DNA of 64,000 nt from Mesorhizobium sp. ES1-1 (GTDB lineage: Bacteria > Pseudomonadota > Alphaproteobacteria > Rhizobiales > Rhizobiaceae): the NCBI RefSeq assembly GCF_020164785.1, contig NZ_JAIUGX010000007.1, forward strand, positions 1 to 64,000. The letters run 5' to 3'. Shown here piece after piece: positions 27,907-40,121 of this stretch. The position numbers were made by a program, and so were the translations under genes. Within the stretch, counting starts at the first letter, position 1. Each line of letters starts with the position of its first letter. A model generated the notes under the pieces. That model was not told where the DNA came from. It made no database searches and was given only the letters and a program-made list of their open reading frames with translations.

Positions 27907-29181
27907 ATGAGCAAGGTCGGCAACAACAGCGGTGATTCCAAGAACACGCTTTACTGCTCGTTCTGCGGCAAGAGCCAGCACGAAGTCCGCAAGCTGATCG
28001 CCGGTCCGACGGTCTTCATCTGCGATGAGTGCGTCGAGCTCTGCATGGACATCATCCGCGAGGAGAACAAGACTTCGATGGTGAAGTCGCGCGAGGGCGT
28101 GCCGACACCGCAGGAGATCCTCAAGGTTCTCGACGACTATGTCATCGGCCAGCCCTACGCCAAGCGCGTCCTTTCGGTGGCCGTGCACAATCACTACAAG
28201 CGCCTCGCGCATGCCGGCAAGAACAACGATGTCGAGCTGGCGAAGTCGAACATCCTGCTGATCGGTCCGACCGGCTGCGGCAAGACGCTGCTCGCGCAGA
28301 CTCTGGCCCGCATCATCGACGTGCCGTTCACCATGGCTGACGCGACCACCCTGACAGAAGCCGGTTATGTCGGCGAGGATGTCGAGAACATCATCCTGAA
28401 GCTGCTTCAGTCGGCGGACTACAATGTCGAGCGCGCCCAGCGCGGCATCGTCTATATCGACGAGATCGACAAGATTTCGCGCAAGTCCGACAATCCGTCG
28501 ATCACTCGCGACGTCTCGGGCGAGGGCGTGCAGCAGGCGCTGCTGAAGATCATGGAAGGCACCGTTGCTTCCGTGCCGCCGCAGGGCGGCCGCAAGCATC
28601 CGCAGCAGGAGTTCCTGCAGGTCGACACCGCCAACATCCTGTTCATCTGCGGTGGCGCCTTCGCCGGCCTCGACAAGATCATCTCGGATCGCGGCAGGAA
28701 GACCTCGATCGGCTTCGGCGCCATCGTGGCCTCGCCCGAGGATCGCCGCACGGGCGATGTCTTCCGCCTGGTCGAGCCCGAGGATCTGCTGAAGTTCGGC
28801 CTCATTCCGGAGTTCGTCGGCCGTCTGCCCGTCCTGGCGACGCTGGAGGACCTCGACGAGCCGGCGCTGATCCAGATCCTGACCGAGCCGAAGAACGCCT
28901 TGGTCAAGCAGTATCAGCGGCTGTTCGAGATGGAGAATGTCGACCTGACCTTCCACGAGAACGCACTCTCGGCGATCGCCAAGCGCGCTATCGAGCGCAA
29001 GACCGGCGCGCGCGGACTGCGCTCGATCATGGAAGCGATCCTGCTTGATACGATGTTCGAACTGCCGGCGCTCGAAGGCGTGCGCGAGGTGGTGATTTCG
29101 GAGGAAGTGGTGACCGGCAGCGCCCGGCCGCTCTACATCTATTCCGAACAGAAGGAAAAGAAGGGCAATGTCAGCGCCTGA
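27907..29181 (+). CDS. clpX: ATP-dependent Clp protease ATP-binding subunit ClpX
   Basis: A 424-residue AAA+ unfoldase. The N-terminal zinc domain has CSFCGKS and [10 protein letters not shown], four cysteines. Walker A is [10 protein letters not shown], Walker [11 protein letters not shown], and the substrate-gripping GYVG loop is present ([11 protein letters not shown]). The IGF-like ClpP-contact segment reads SIGFGAIV. I chose the ATG at 27907 rather than 27901 because AGGA at 27896–27899 gives a normal seven-base spacing only to the former. The terminator at 29205–29229 follows. Confidence 0.97.
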   Translation: MSKVGNNSGDSKNTLYCSFCGKSQHEVRKLIAGPTVFICDECVELCMDIIREENKTSMVKSREGVPTPQEILKVLDDYVIGQPYAKRVLSVAVHNHYKRLAHAGKNNDVELAKSNILLIGPTGCGKTLLAQTLARIIDVPFTMADATTLTEAGYVGEDVENIILKLLQSADYNVERAQRGIVYIDEIDKISRKSDNPSITRDVSGEGVQQALLKIMEGTVASVPPQGGRKHPQQEFLQVDTANILFICGGAFAGLDKIISDRGRKTSIGFGAIVASPEDRRTGDVFRLVEPEDLLKFGLIPEFVGRLPVLATLEDLDEPALIQILTEPKNALVKQYQRLFEMENVDLTFHENALSAIAKRAIERKTGARGLRSIMEAILLDTMFELPALEGVREVVISEEVVTGSARPLYIYSEQKEKKGNVSA

Positions 29182-29487
29182 CATGAGCCCGCAACGGAAA
29201 TATGAAACGGCGCCGCAAGGCGCCGTTTTACTGTCGAGCGGTGTTTTGTGGGCCGGCGCGACTTGGCCGTCGCAAATCTGTCACGCGCGGGCAAGTTGGG
29301 CAGGCGGATTTGGCCTTGCCCCTTGATCTTTGTGGGTAGGGCATCCAACTAATTGGGGAAGGCCGAGGTGCCCGATTTCTGTGCTGTAAAACTCCCGTCA
29401 CAAACGGTGGTAGGCGGAACGATCCCCGGTCGTTAATATGAGATTCGCGGTTGGCTGATTGGCGGCCGCGACATGAAAGGTTGGACA
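29182..29487 (+). other. Intergenic region between clpX and lon
   Basis: A 306-base stretch containing the clpX terminator and, beyond it, the lon promoter region. I find no RpoH-type element as good as the one before clpP: a CTTGATC with a poor −10 near 29323 is the best I see. No gene. Confidence 0.6.
29205..29229 (+). terminator. clpX terminator
   Basis: AAACGGCGCC and GGCGCCGTTT form a perfect ten-pair stem with loop GCAA, followed by T residues, 23 bases after the clpX stop. Confidence 0.85.
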
Positions 29488-31899
<2,412 letters not shown>

Positions 31900-31930
31900 C
31901 ACAAGCTAATGCTGCTTTGCACAAAGGGAG

Positions 31931-31955
31931 AGCCGGGCTTCGCGCCCGGCTTTTT
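31931..31955 (+). terminator. lon terminator
   Basis: GCCGGGC and GCCCGGC form a seven-pair stem with a five-base loop (TTCGC), followed by TTTTT, about 30 bases after the lon stop. Confidence 0.88.
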
Positions 31956-32094
31956 CATGTGAGAAACCCAGCATTTCCGGGCTTTTTCCGCTTTTTCTGA
32001 GACATTTGGACTTGGTTGCGCGACCGGTTCTTTCTAAAGTCCTTTTCCTGCCGGACGAGTCTAAGGAGCCGGTGTTCTCATGGAAGGAATTTTT

Positions 32095-32367
32095 ATGAAC
32101 AAAAACGAACTGGTGTCCGCTGTCGCCGAAGCTGCCAGCCTTTCGAAGGGTGACGCGCAGTCGGCGGTCGATGCGGTATTTTCAGTGATCTCCGGCGAAC
32201 TGAAGAATGGCGGCGACGTTCGGCTTGTCGGCTTTGGCAATTTCACCGTGTCAAAGCGTGCTGCTACCACCGGCCGTAACCCGCAGACCGGTGCCGAAGT
32301 GAAGATCCCGGCGCGCACCGTGCCGAAATTCTCGGCCGGCAAGGGCCTCAAGGACGCAGTCAACTAA
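32095..32367 (+). CDS. hupB: DNA-binding protein HU
   Basis: A 90-residue HU protein: [22 protein letters not shown] at the N-terminus, then [21 protein letters not shown] with the conserved DNA-intercalating Pro arm, and [14 protein letters not shown] at the end. The ATG at 32095 follows AAGGA; an ATG at 32080 would add five residues absent from the family. Follows lon as in other Rhizobiales and is ended by a strong terminator. Confidence 0.97.
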   Translation: MNKNELVSAVAEAASLSKGDAQSAVDAVFSVISGELKNGGDVRLVGFGNFTVSKRAATTGRNPQTGAEVKIPARTVPKFSAGKGLKDAVN

Positions 32368-32385
32368 GCGCGTTCTTAACAGACC

Positions 32386-32418
32386 AGAAAAGCCGGGCTT
32401 GCCCGGCTTTTCTTTTTT
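32386..32418 (+). terminator. hupB terminator
   Basis: A 13-pair stem AGAAAAGCCGGGC/GCCCGGCTTTTCT with a two-base loop (TT) and a T-rich tail, about 20 bases past the hupB stop. It could also act on the convergent aldose dehydrogenase gene. Confidence 0.92.
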
Positions 32419-32446
32419 GTGCGGGGAGTAGCCTTCCCGCCGCAGC

Positions 32447-33469
32447 TTAAGCGGTTGGCGCGTCGGTCCGCATCAAGCCTTCCTGCTTGAGGTCGACCCA
32501 GAGCGCGGCGGGGACTTCAGCATCCAGCAGCGAGCGGTTGCTTTCGACTTCCCCTGGCCTCTGACCGCCGGGGATCACGGACACGACCGAGGGGTGCAGC
32601 AGCGGAAACTGCAAAGCGGCCTCGATCAAGCGCACGCCATGCCGCTTGCAAACGGCCTCGATGCGGGCCACGCGGTCGATGATGTCTTGAGGTGCCTCGG
32701 TGTAGTTGTAATAGGCGCCAGGCTTGGGCCCGGTTGCGAGGATTCCGGAATTGTATGGGCCACCCAGAACGATGCCGATGCCGCGCGCCTGGCAGAGCGG
32801 CAGGAAGGACGCCAGCGCCTCCTGCTCCAGCAATGTGTAGCGGCCGGCGAGCAGGAACAGGTCGAAGTCGCCGCGCTCCGCCAGCGTCTGGGCCACCTGC
32901 CATTCATTAATGCCGCCACCGAACGCCTTTATGACGCCCTGATCTCGCAGGGAGAGCAAGCCGTAATAGCCGGAGCGCATGAATTCTTCGATGCGCTGGT
33001 CGGAAGCCTCCTTGCTGCCATGAGTGAAGATGTCGACATCATGGACGAAGAGGATGTCGATGCGGTCGACGCCGAGGCGCTCCAGCGAGGCTTCGAACGA
33101 GCGCATGACCCCGTCATAACTATAGTCGTAGACCTCCCGGCGCGAAGGTGTGTCGAAGAACTTGCCGATGCCCGTCCGCTCTTCCGGCGGGCAGGCGCGC
33201 ATGATGCGGCCGACCTTGCTAGACAGTACATAATCGTCGCGGCTCTTGCCGCGCAGGAAGGGGTTGAGCCGCGTTTCAGAAAGGCCGAGCCCGTAAAGCG
33301 GCGCGGTGTCATAGTAGCGGCAGCCGCTCGTCCAGGCTGCTTCGAGCGTGGCGTTGGCGTCCTGGTCGGACACCGCACGGTAGAGGTTGCCCAGCGGCGC
33401 CGTGCCGAAGCCAAGCTCGGTGAACTTTATACCGCCATTGCCTATGCGGTCGAAATGCCGTGTCTTCAT
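32447..33469 (-). CDS. Aldo/keto reductase, aldose 1-dehydrogenase type
   Basis: A 340-residue aldo/keto reductase resembling D-threo-aldose 1-dehydrogenase (L-fucose dehydrogenase): GFGTAPLGNLYR at the N-terminus, YYDTAPLYGLGLSETRL (catalytic Asp and Tyr), VLSSKVGRI (catalytic Lys) and ALQFPLLHPSVVSVIPGGQRPGEV near the C-terminus. Such enzymes oxidise aldoses to lactones. The ATG at 33469 (MKTRHF) gives the normal length. It is divergent from the SIS gene and forms the left end of the sugar cluster. Real sugar unknown; FucU-like neighbour suggests fucose or a related deoxy or keto sugar. Confidence 0.85.
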   Translation of the reverse strand: MKTRHFDRIGNGGIKFTELGFGTAPLGNLYRAVSDQDANATLEAAWTSGCRYYDTAPLYGLGLSETRLNPFLRGKSRDDYVLSSKVGRIMRACPPEERTGIGKFFDTPSRREVYDYSYDGVMRSFEASLERLGVDRIDILFVHDVDIFTHGSKEASDQRIEEFMRSGYYGLLSLRDQGVIKAFGGGINEWQVAQTLAERGDFDLFLLAGRYTLLEQEALASFLPLCQARGIGIVLGGPYNSGILATGPKPGAYYNYTEAPQDIIDRVARIEAVCKRHGVRLIEAALQFPLLHPSVVSVIPGGQRPGEVESNRSLLDAEVPAALWVDLKQEGLMRTDAPTA

Positions 33470-33618
33470 GTCTCGTCGCCTCACTCGATTTGCCTGACAT
33501 GACACTTACCATGCCTGTGGCGCGGCAAAAGCATCGCCGAGCGTTGGACACGCATTTTCGCGGTTGATAGCATGAAGGAAATCAAGCTGTTCGCGGGCGT
33601 TTGAGGGCGGGTTTTGCG

Positions 33619-34185
33619 ATGAGCGACAAGAACGAAAGCCTATTTGGAACAGCGCTTAACGAACTGGGGGCCGCGCTGGCGGGTGTGGATGAAGTCCGCA
33701 TCGACGCTGCCTGCAAACAATTGGTCGAAGCCGGGCAGATTGTCGTCTACGGCTGCGGCCGCGAGGCTCTCCAGCTCAAGGGTTTCGCCATGCGGCTTTA
33801 TCATCTCGGCCTGCCGGTCTCTGTGGTCGGCGATATGAACACGCCGCCCTTGGGGCCGGGCGATGTGTTCCTGGTCAGTTCCGGGCCGGGCGAGACATCG
33901 ACCGTGCTGACCCTGATGCGGGTCGCCCATGAGGCTGGAGCAACCAATCTCCTGCTGACCGCTCAGGCGGAAAGCAGCGCGGCCGGGCGCGCCGACTTCG
34001 CGCTCCTCATCCCGGCGCAGACCATGGCGAATGATCAGGGTCCGCGAACGACTTCCGTCCTGCCGATGGGCTCGGTGTTCGAAGGCGCTCTGTTCCTGCT
34101 GTTTGAAATCATGGTGTTGAAGCTCAGGGATCTGATCGGCGCGTCGCCCGACGCGATGCGCGCCCGCCACACCAACATGGAATAG
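33619..34185 (+). CDS. SIS domain sugar isomerase (HxlB/PHI-like)
   Basis: A 188-residue SIS domain protein. The phosphosugar-binding core is QIVVYGCGREALQLKGFAMRLYHLG, then GDVFLVSSGPGETSTVLTLM, and the overall length is that of 6-phospho-3-hexuloisomerase. Family members isomerise or bind phosphoketoses. The ATG at 33619 is chosen; the upstream reading from 33601 uses a TTG. Three bases separate it from the creatininase-fold gene, so they are probably co-translated. Substrate unknown; the ribokinase in the cluster could supply a phosphosugar. Confidence 0.8.
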   Translation: MSDKNESLFGTALNELGAALAGVDEVRIDAACKQLVEAGQIVVYGCGREALQLKGFAMRLYHLGLPVSVVGDMNTPPLGPGDVFLVSSGPGETSTVLTLMRVAHEAGATNLLLTAQAESSAAGRADFALLIPAQTMANDQGPRTTSVLPMGSVFEGALFLLFEIMVLKLRDLIGASPDAMRARHTNME

Positions 34186-34188
34186 ATC

Positions 34189-34932
34189 ATGCGCTATGAA
34201 CTGATGCTGCCTCATCAGATCCGCAAGGCGATTGCCGAGAATTGGCCGGTCGTGCTGCCGCTGGGCGTGCTGGAATATCATGGCGAGCACATGGCCGTTG
34301 GCATGGACACGCTGGTTGTCGTGAAAACGCTGGACCTGTTGGAGAAGGAGAGGGACATCGTCATCCTGCCACCCTTCTACTACGGCGCCGCAAGCTATGC
34401 TGTGGCGCCGCCGGAAGGCACCGGCTCGGTGCAGGTCGACGGCAAGGCTTTGGCGCCATTCGGCGAGGAACTGTTCTACAGCCTGCTTCGCATCGGCTTC
34501 CGCAACATCCATGCCTTCATCCACCACCAGACGGAAAACTTCGCCGCCGGCATGCCGACGGATCTCGCCTTCAAGACCGCCGGCCGCCAGGCGATCTTCC
34601 GCTTCCTGGAAAAACATCGCGGCGAGGGCTGGTGGGGCGCCGAAACGATGCCCGACTATTATGCCGGGCACGCGGTCGGGGAGAATTTCTTCAACTGGGT
34701 GCGGGTGCATTCGCTGATGCCGACCTCGATGAACGGCAAATACCCGTTCGACCATGCAGGCATTGGCGAGACATCGCTGATGCTGGCCCTATGCCCCGAT
34801 GCGGTCGATGCGGCCCGCTTCGCTGACAACACCGGCTGGTATACGTCGAGCGCCAGGGATGCGTCGGCGGAACTCGGGCGACAGGGCGTCGCCATGATCA
34901 TGGACAATCTGCGCGCCACGCTTTCGGCGTAG
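34189..34932 (+). CDS. Creatininase-fold metal amidohydrolase
   Basis: A 247-residue creatininase superfamily protein. Metal ligands expected for the family are present: Glu and His in LGVLEYHGEH, Asp in VGMDT, and the later IHHQTEN block. The fold uses two metals to open rings: creatinine, or inosose in an inositol pathway I recall from Thermotoga. Creatinine is unlikely because the neighbours are sugar genes. A ring-opening step on a lactone or inosose-like intermediate is my inference. It follows the SIS gene with a three-base gap. Confidence 0.78.
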   Translation: MRYELMLPHQIRKAIAENWPVVLPLGVLEYHGEHMAVGMDTLVVVKTLDLLEKERDIVILPPFYYGAASYAVAPPEGTGSVQVDGKALAPFGEELFYSLLRIGFRNIHAFIHHQTENFAAGMPTDLAFKTAGRQAIFRFLEKHRGEGWWGAETMPDYYAGHAVGENFFNWVRVHSLMPTSMNGKYPFDHAGIGETSLMLALCPDAVDAARFADNTGWYTSSARDASAELGRQGVAMIMDNLRATLSA

Positions 34933-34972
34933 GTGCTCGCTTTCACCACACTGAGCCAAGCAAAGTGCGGCG

Positions 34973-35890
34973 CTACTTTACCGCGCCCGCCGTCATGCCC
35001 ATGATGAGATAGCGTTCGAGCGCGATGCCGACGACCGCCAGCGGCGCGATGGCCGCGGTGGCAAGGGCTGCCATCGACCACCAGTTGATGCCTTGGGAGC
35101 CCGTCTGGCTCGCCACCATGACGGGAATGGTCTTGGCGTCGGTCGATGTCAAAAGCGCGGCGAAGAAATATTCGTTCCAGCACAGCACCATGGCCAGGAT
35201 GAAGGCGGCGACCATGCCCGGCAGCGCGATTGGAACGACGATGCGCAGGAAGGCGCCCCAGATGGACAAGCCGTCGACGAGCGCTGCCTCCTCGAGCTCG
35301 ACCGGGATCGAGTTGAATTGGTCGCGCATGATCCAGATGACGATCGGCAGCACCATGAGCGTATAGAGCAGGATCAGCCCGACGCGCGTATCGAGGAGGC
35401 CGACCTCCCGGTAGAGCACCAGGAAGGGCAGCGCGAGGACGACGGGAGGCAGGATCAGCTGCGACAGGAAGAAGAACGAGATGTCCTCGTTCCGGAACCA
35501 CGCGAACTCGTAGCGGTAGCGCGTAAGCCCATAGGCCGCCAAGCTGCCGATGACGATGGCCAAGCTCGACGCACCGACCGAGGTGATGACCGAATTCATG
35601 AAGCGCTTGAGAAACTCCTCACGCACCGTCGAGGTCTGGAAGATCGAGTCTGGCGACAGGCCGAGCGAACGCCACCCCTTCCAGTCCGGCTGGAAATCGA
35701 CGAAGGGAATGAGATGGCCCTGGGTGACGTCGACCGCCGTCTTGAACGAGGTCGTCACCGTCCAGTAGATCGGGAACAGGCAGATGAACGCCCACAGGAT
35801 CAGGGCGCCATAGATGAACAGCCGGCTGGCGAAGAAACTCGCTGGCGAACGGATTTCGGAAGCGACATAGTCGGTGGTCTGGACGCTCAT
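34973..35890 (-). CDS. ABC sugar transporter permease (MalG type)
   Basis: A 305-residue inner-membrane permease with six predicted helices and the coupling motif EEAALVDGLSIWGAFLRIVVPIALP (binding-protein-dependent transport EAA loop). The N-terminus carries a short hydrophilic stretch before helix 1, and a long first periplasmic region. It begins six bases after the stop of the MalF-type gene, so the pair is coupled. Together with the solute-binding protein and the ATPase at 39039 it makes one importer. Confidence 0.92.
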   Translation of the reverse strand: MSVQTTDYVASEIRSPASFFASRLFIYGALILWAFICLFPIYWTVTTSFKTAVDVTQGHLIPFVDFQPDWKGWRSLGLSPDSIFQTSTVREEFLKRFMNSVITSVGASSLAIVIGSLAAYGLTRYRYEFAWFRNEDISFFFLSQLILPPVVLALPFLVLYREVGLLDTRVGLILLYTLMVLPIVIWIMRDQFNSIPVELEEAALVDGLSIWGAFLRIVVPIALPGMVAAFILAMVLCWNEYFFAALLTSTDAKTIPVMVASQTGSQGINWWSMAALATAAIAPLAVVGIALERYLIMGMTAGAVK

Positions 35891-35896
35891 CTCTGC

Positions 35897-37003
35897 CTAA
35901 TTCACGTTGCGGACGAAGCGATTGGCGAACTTCAACAGCCAGGTGACGAAAATAACGATGATGACCAGGTAGGCCATCGCCAGCATGGTTCCGTAGCCGA
36001 CATTCGAGCGGTCGCGATATTCTCGGTAGATGAAGCTCGACACGGAATCGGTGGCGCCGCCGGGGCCACCCGACGTCACCGTTATGATGATGTCGGCGAG
36101 CTTCAGCTTGAAGATGATGCGCAGGATCACCGCGGTCACAGACACTGGCAGCATCAGGGGGAAAGTGACCTGCCAGAACGTCTGCCACGCATTGGCGCCG
36201 TCGACCCTGGCCGCTTCAAGCACCTCCCTCGACATGGCCTGCAGCCCCGCCAGCAGCATGATCATCATGAACGGAATGAACGTCCAGGCGTCCAGTATCA
36301 TGATCGATATGCGCGCGATGATCGGATCCGAGAAAAAGGCGGGGTTCTCCCAGCCGAGATGGCGCGCCAGCGTCGCGGCCGGACCGAACCGGTACTCCAT
36401 GAGCGACTTGCCGATCATCCACGACACCGCGACGGGCGATAGCATCAGCGGCATCAGGAACACCACTCGAAAAAACTTCCGCGCGCGGATCTGTGCGTTG
36501 AGCAGGAGCGCCAGGCCAAAGGCGATGACATATTCGACCAGCACCGCAAGCACGTAGAGCACCATGTTGAAGAGCGCGTTGCGATAGTAAGGGTCGCCCA
36601 GCATTTGCCAGAAATTTTCGAGCCCATTGAACTTCCGGCCGGTGAAGGAGGAAAGGTTCCAGTCGGTCAGCGCGATGTAGAATCCGAACAGCGTGGGAAA
36701 GATGACCATGGCAATGGTGAACAGCAGAGCAGGCAGCAGGAAAAGCGCGCGCTGGCCCTCCTCGCCACGCGTCAGCACCTGGCCGGCGCCGATGGCCATG
36801 CCCCACAGCACATAGGCGTAGATGGCCGGACGCCAGGTGTCGGCGTCTGCCTTGTAAAAAAGCTCGATCACGATGGTTGCCAGCAGGCCAAGCGTTGCAG
36901 CCGCCATCAAGGCCCTGCCGAGGCGTTTGCGGCCCGGCGAGATCAGGTCGGATGGGACGGCGTCTGCCGGCCACTGGCTTGCGGTCGAAGTCTGGTCAGC
37001 CAC
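35897..37003 (-). CDS. ABC sugar transporter permease (MalF type)
   Basis: A 368-residue permease with an N-terminal extra pair of helices and the EAA-type loop LEAARVDGANAWQTFWQVTFPLMLP. Partner of the MalG-type gene just downstream. The larger N-terminal region (about 90 residues before the transmembrane core) is a MalF trait. The solute-binding protein gene lies 88 bases upstream on the same strand. Confidence 0.92.
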   Translation of the reverse strand: MADQTSTASQWPADAVPSDLISPGRKRLGRALMAAATLGLLATIVIELFYKADADTWRPAIYAYVLWGMAIGAGQVLTRGEEGQRALFLLPALLFTIAMVIFPTLFGFYIALTDWNLSSFTGRKFNGLENFWQMLGDPYYRNALFNMVLYVLAVLVEYVIAFGLALLLNAQIRARKFFRVVFLMPLMLSPVAVSWMIGKSLMEYRFGPAATLARHLGWENPAFFSDPIIARISIMILDAWTFIPFMMIMLLAGLQAMSREVLEAARVDGANAWQTFWQVTFPLMLPVSVTAVILRIIFKLKLADIIITVTSGGPGGATDSVSSFIYREYRDRSNVGYGTMLAMAYLVIIVIFVTWLLKFANRFVRNVN

Positions 37004-37091
37004 AAATCTCGCCCGTTTGAAGGCTCATCAACGAGCCGGAGTCGGTCGGCGGTGGTCCGGCGCTGCCGCCGGACCACCGTTGGAAGCAAGC

Positions 37092-38756
37092 CTACATGCC
37101 CAGCGAAGCCTTGTAGAGCTTGATCTGGTTGTCGCGCCCGATCTGGTCGGTCAGCTTCTCCCAGGCTGCGGCAATGGCGTCGGCGCCTTCCTGCGCCTTC
37201 ATCTTGCCGGCGAAGGTGTTGGCCAGAATATCCTCGGCGGCGCTGTAATACTGGAAGATGCCGGGGATGCGCGGTTCGATTGCCGCGTTGGGGTGGTTAT
37301 AGCTGTCGGACTCCGACTTGAGGTAGGAGGTGATGAACGCCTCGTCGTAGCCGGCCGCGACCCACTCCGGAATGTCGAAATGCGAGTTGCGGTAGGGCTG
37401 GAAGCCTGACGGATACATCGCCGTCCAGATCGACAGATCCTTGCCGCCGAGATGCGCAGCGGCCGACCAGGCCGCCTTCTTCTTTTTCTCGTCGCTGTCG
37501 ACCCTCGCCATGACATAGACGCCCCAGCCTAGATAGGCGCAGTTGGGGGCATAGTTCGGGCCGCTGGCGAGCTTGTCCCATTGACCGGTCTTCGAATTGT
37601 AGACGTCGTCGGAGCCCGGCAGGATCGAGAAGCCCGTGACGTCGCCGACGACCGAGCTGTCATTGGTTTTGACGTTGGAACCGACATCGCCCCACCAGGT
37701 GACCATCGAGCCGGTGCCGGCCAGGAACTGCTGGAAGGCGGTGGTGTTCGGATCGGCGTTGATCTGGTCGGCGGGTTCGGATGGCAGCGCATCGATGACG
37801 TCCTGGATGGCGCGCACCCAGGCCGGGTTGTTGATGCGCGGCTTCATCGTGTCGGCGTCGAACAGCCACGCCTTGTCGTCGGGATGCTTGGCATATGCGG
37901 TGGCGCGGCTGCCTAGGAAGTAGAAGCCGAAACCGCCCCAAGGCTTGGGCGCATCGAGATAGCCATAGACATCCTGGTCCTTGAGCTTCTTGCCCTTGAG
38001 GAATTTGGTCACGGCCTGAACCTGCTGCCAGGTCTTCGGCACGCCCCATTCGCCTTCACCGCCGCCATCCTTCCAGGCCTTCGCGAGGTCGGGATCGGCG
38101 AACACGTCGCTGCGGTAATTGAAGTTGTGGGCGTCGCCGTCAACGGTGACGCGGTATTGCTTGCCATTCCATGTGCCCACCGGCGGCTTCAGATAGCTGA
38201 CGAGATCGTCGAAGTCGATTTGCTTCTTGACCCAGTCCGGCATTTCGGAGGTCAGGCCCTTGCCGCAAACATCGCCTTCGAACGGTGCACCCATCTCGAT
38301 GATGTCGAAATCGACGGTTCCGGTGGCGATGGACTGCTGCAGCCGTGCATTGTAGTCGGCCTGTGCCAGGTCGATCCAGTTGATCTTGGCGCCCGTGTAG
38401 GTTTCCCAAGGCTTCAGGAAGCCGCGAAACAGGACGTTATGCAGGTTCTGGTTGTTGAGACCCATGAAGGTCAGCTCCACGCCGGCGAACTCGCCTTCCT
38501 TGACGTTGGCCTTGGTCGCCTCGAGGCAGAGCTCACCGACTTTCTGAAAATCGGCATCCGTCGGCTGACCCTTGCCGACGCCTGGGATCTGCAGGATCTT
38601 GGTGCGCAGTTCGCTCGCCGCCGAAGCGGGGCGCGTCAAGGCGCCAAGCCCGGCTCCGGATGCCGCCGCGATGGCGGCCATGCTGGCCGCACCTTTTAAT
38701 ATGTCACGCCTCGTGGCGCCGGCATTGACCAGCTTTTCGTAAAGACCTGTTCTCAT
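37092..38756 (-). CDS. Sugar ABC transporter substrate-binding protein
   Basis: A 554-residue periplasmic binding protein. A Tat-type signal is visible (RRDILKGAASMAAIAAASG), with a twin arginine at about residues 17–18. The mature chain is of the cluster D/MalE-like type but longer than MalE, with GDAHNFNYRSDVFADPDLAKAW, GSMVTWWGDVGSNVK and a C-terminal AQEGADAIAAAWEKL. Export by Tat implies that it folds before export. It starts the − strand operon with both permeases; the ligand is unknown. Confidence 0.88.
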   Translation of the reverse strand: MRTGLYEKLVNAGATRRDILKGAASMAAIAAASGAGLGALTRPASAASELRTKILQIPGVGKGQPTDADFQKVGELCLEATKANVKEGEFAGVELTFMGLNNQNLHNVLFRGFLKPWETYTGAKINWIDLAQADYNARLQQSIATGTVDFDIIEMGAPFEGDVCGKGLTSEMPDWVKKQIDFDDLVSYLKPPVGTWNGKQYRVTVDGDAHNFNYRSDVFADPDLAKAWKDGGGEGEWGVPKTWQQVQAVTKFLKGKKLKDQDVYGYLDAPKPWGGFGFYFLGSRATAYAKHPDDKAWLFDADTMKPRINNPAWVRAIQDVIDALPSEPADQINADPNTTAFQQFLAGTGSMVTWWGDVGSNVKTNDSSVVGDVTGFSILPGSDDVYNSKTGQWDKLASGPNYAPNCAYLGWGVYVMARVDSDEKKKKAAWSAAAHLGGKDLSIWTAMYPSGFQPYRNSHFDIPEWVAAGYDEAFITSYLKSESDSYNHPNAAIEPRIPGIFQYYSAAEDILANTFAGKMKAQEGADAIAAAWEKLTDQIGRDNQIKLYKASLGM

Positions 38757-39038
38757 CGACTATTCCTCCCGGGATCAGTGTGAATGGATGTGTCCGATGT
38801 CGGACGCTGGCGCACCAGCGTTTCCCCAGCCGTAAGCGAATTATGCAGGACCCCACCTGCTCGATCATAGTTCCGATTGCGGATCGGCTCCGACATTGGA
38901 TCAGCGATGTCACTATTCTCACAACCCAAGGCCGTGTCAACGTAAGCGGATTTTTATCTATAAGAGACCGACTTGCCCTGGCAGGTCGCGTTGGGTAGCT
39001 TCTGCACCCACGGCACTGGGGAGCCGCAAGGGGAGTCC

Positions 39039-40097
39039 ATGGCGCAAGTCGCAATCAATAAGGTCGCCAAGGCTTTCGGGACCGTCAAGGTGCTGCACGA
39101 AGTCAGCGTCGACATCGCCGATGGGCAATTCGTCGTCCTGGTCGGCCCTTCCGGTTGCGGCAAGTCCACGCTGCTCAGAATGGTGGCCGGCCTGGAGACC
39201 GTCTCGGGCGGCACGATCACCATTGGCGATCGCGTCGTCAACCATCTCCCACCGGCCAAGCGCGACATCGCCATGGTGTTCCAGAACTATGCGCTCTATC
39301 CGCACAAGACGGTGGAGCAGAACATGGCATTTGCCCTCAAGCTGCGTAAAACCGACCCGGCCGTGGTCGCGGAACGGGTCAAGCGGGCCGCCGATATCCT
39401 CGATCTCAATCCCTATCTGAAGCGCTATCCGCGCCAGTTGTCGGGCGGCCAGCGCCAGCGCGTCGCCATGGGCCGCGCCATCGTGCGCAATCCGCAGGTC
39501 TTTCTCTTCGACGAGCCGCTGTCCAACCTGGACGCCAAGCTGCGCGTGCAGATGCGCACCGAGATCAAGGAACTGCACCAGCGGCTTAAGACGACGACGA
39601 TCTACGTCACCCACGACCAGATCGAAGCCATGACTATGGCCGACAAGATCGTCGTCATGCGCGACGGCCGCATCGAGCAGGTCGGCGCGCCGCTGGAACT
39701 GTTCGACCGCCCGGCAAATCTGTTTGTGGCCAGCTTCATCGGCTCGCCTTCGATGAACCTGCTCAAAGGCGTCATGCGCAAGGGCGAAAGGGCCGGCGTC
39801 GAGATCGCCGGCACATTGTTCCCGGTCGCTGCCGACAATGCCGCGCGGGACGGTCAGGCCGTTGTCTATGGCATCCGGCCGGAGCATCTCGAAATCCACG
39901 CCGACGGCGTGCCGGCGAAAATATCGGTGGTCGAGCCCACCGGCTCGGAAACGCTGGTGTTCCTGCGCTTTGGCGAGGGTGAGATGGTGGCGCTGTTCCG
40001 CGAGCGCCACGACTTCAAGCCCGGCGACACGCTGGCTTTGAAGCCGAGGCTCGACCAGATTCACCTGTTCGACGCCGAGACCGGCCGCCGTCTCTAG
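39039..40097 (+). CDS. ABC sugar transporter ATPase (UgpC/MalK type)
   Basis: A 352-residue ATPase with Walker A GPSGCGKST, signature LSGGQRQRVAMGRAIVR, Walker B VFLFDEPLSNLDAKL and a C-terminal OB (TOBE) domain with YGIRPEHLEIH, typical of MalK/UgpC. The ATG at 39039 (MAQVAINKV) is used. The gene is divergent from the solute-binding protein gene, and these would share the 282-base control region. It is followed by the mutarotase and kinase genes at 24 and 4 bases. Confidence 0.95.
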   Translation: MAQVAINKVAKAFGTVKVLHEVSVDIADGQFVVLVGPSGCGKSTLLRMVAGLETVSGGTITIGDRVVNHLPPAKRDIAMVFQNYALYPHKTVEQNMAFALKLRKTDPAVVAERVKRAADILDLNPYLKRYPRQLSGGQRQRVAMGRAIVRNPQVFLFDEPLSNLDAKLRVQMRTEIKELHQRLKTTTIYVTHDQIEAMTMADKIVVMRDGRIEQVGAPLELFDRPANLFVASFIGSPSMNLLKGVMRKGERAGVEIAGTLFPVAADNAARDGQAVVYGIRPEHLEIHADGVPAKISVVEPTGSETLVFLRFGEGEMVALFRERHDFKPGDTLALKPRLDQIHLFDAETGRRL

Positions 40098-40121
40098 TCT
40101 CAACACCTTACGAGGACAACC

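Noticed and set aside
35093..36442. 449-residue ORF on the + strand across the permeases
   Set aside because: Charged, low-complexity translation antisense to MalG/MalF-type permeases.
38873..38887. CCGAT/ATCGG inverted repeat between the divergent sugar-transport genes
   Set aside because: Arms are only five bases and such repeats are common at this GC; kept as noise.
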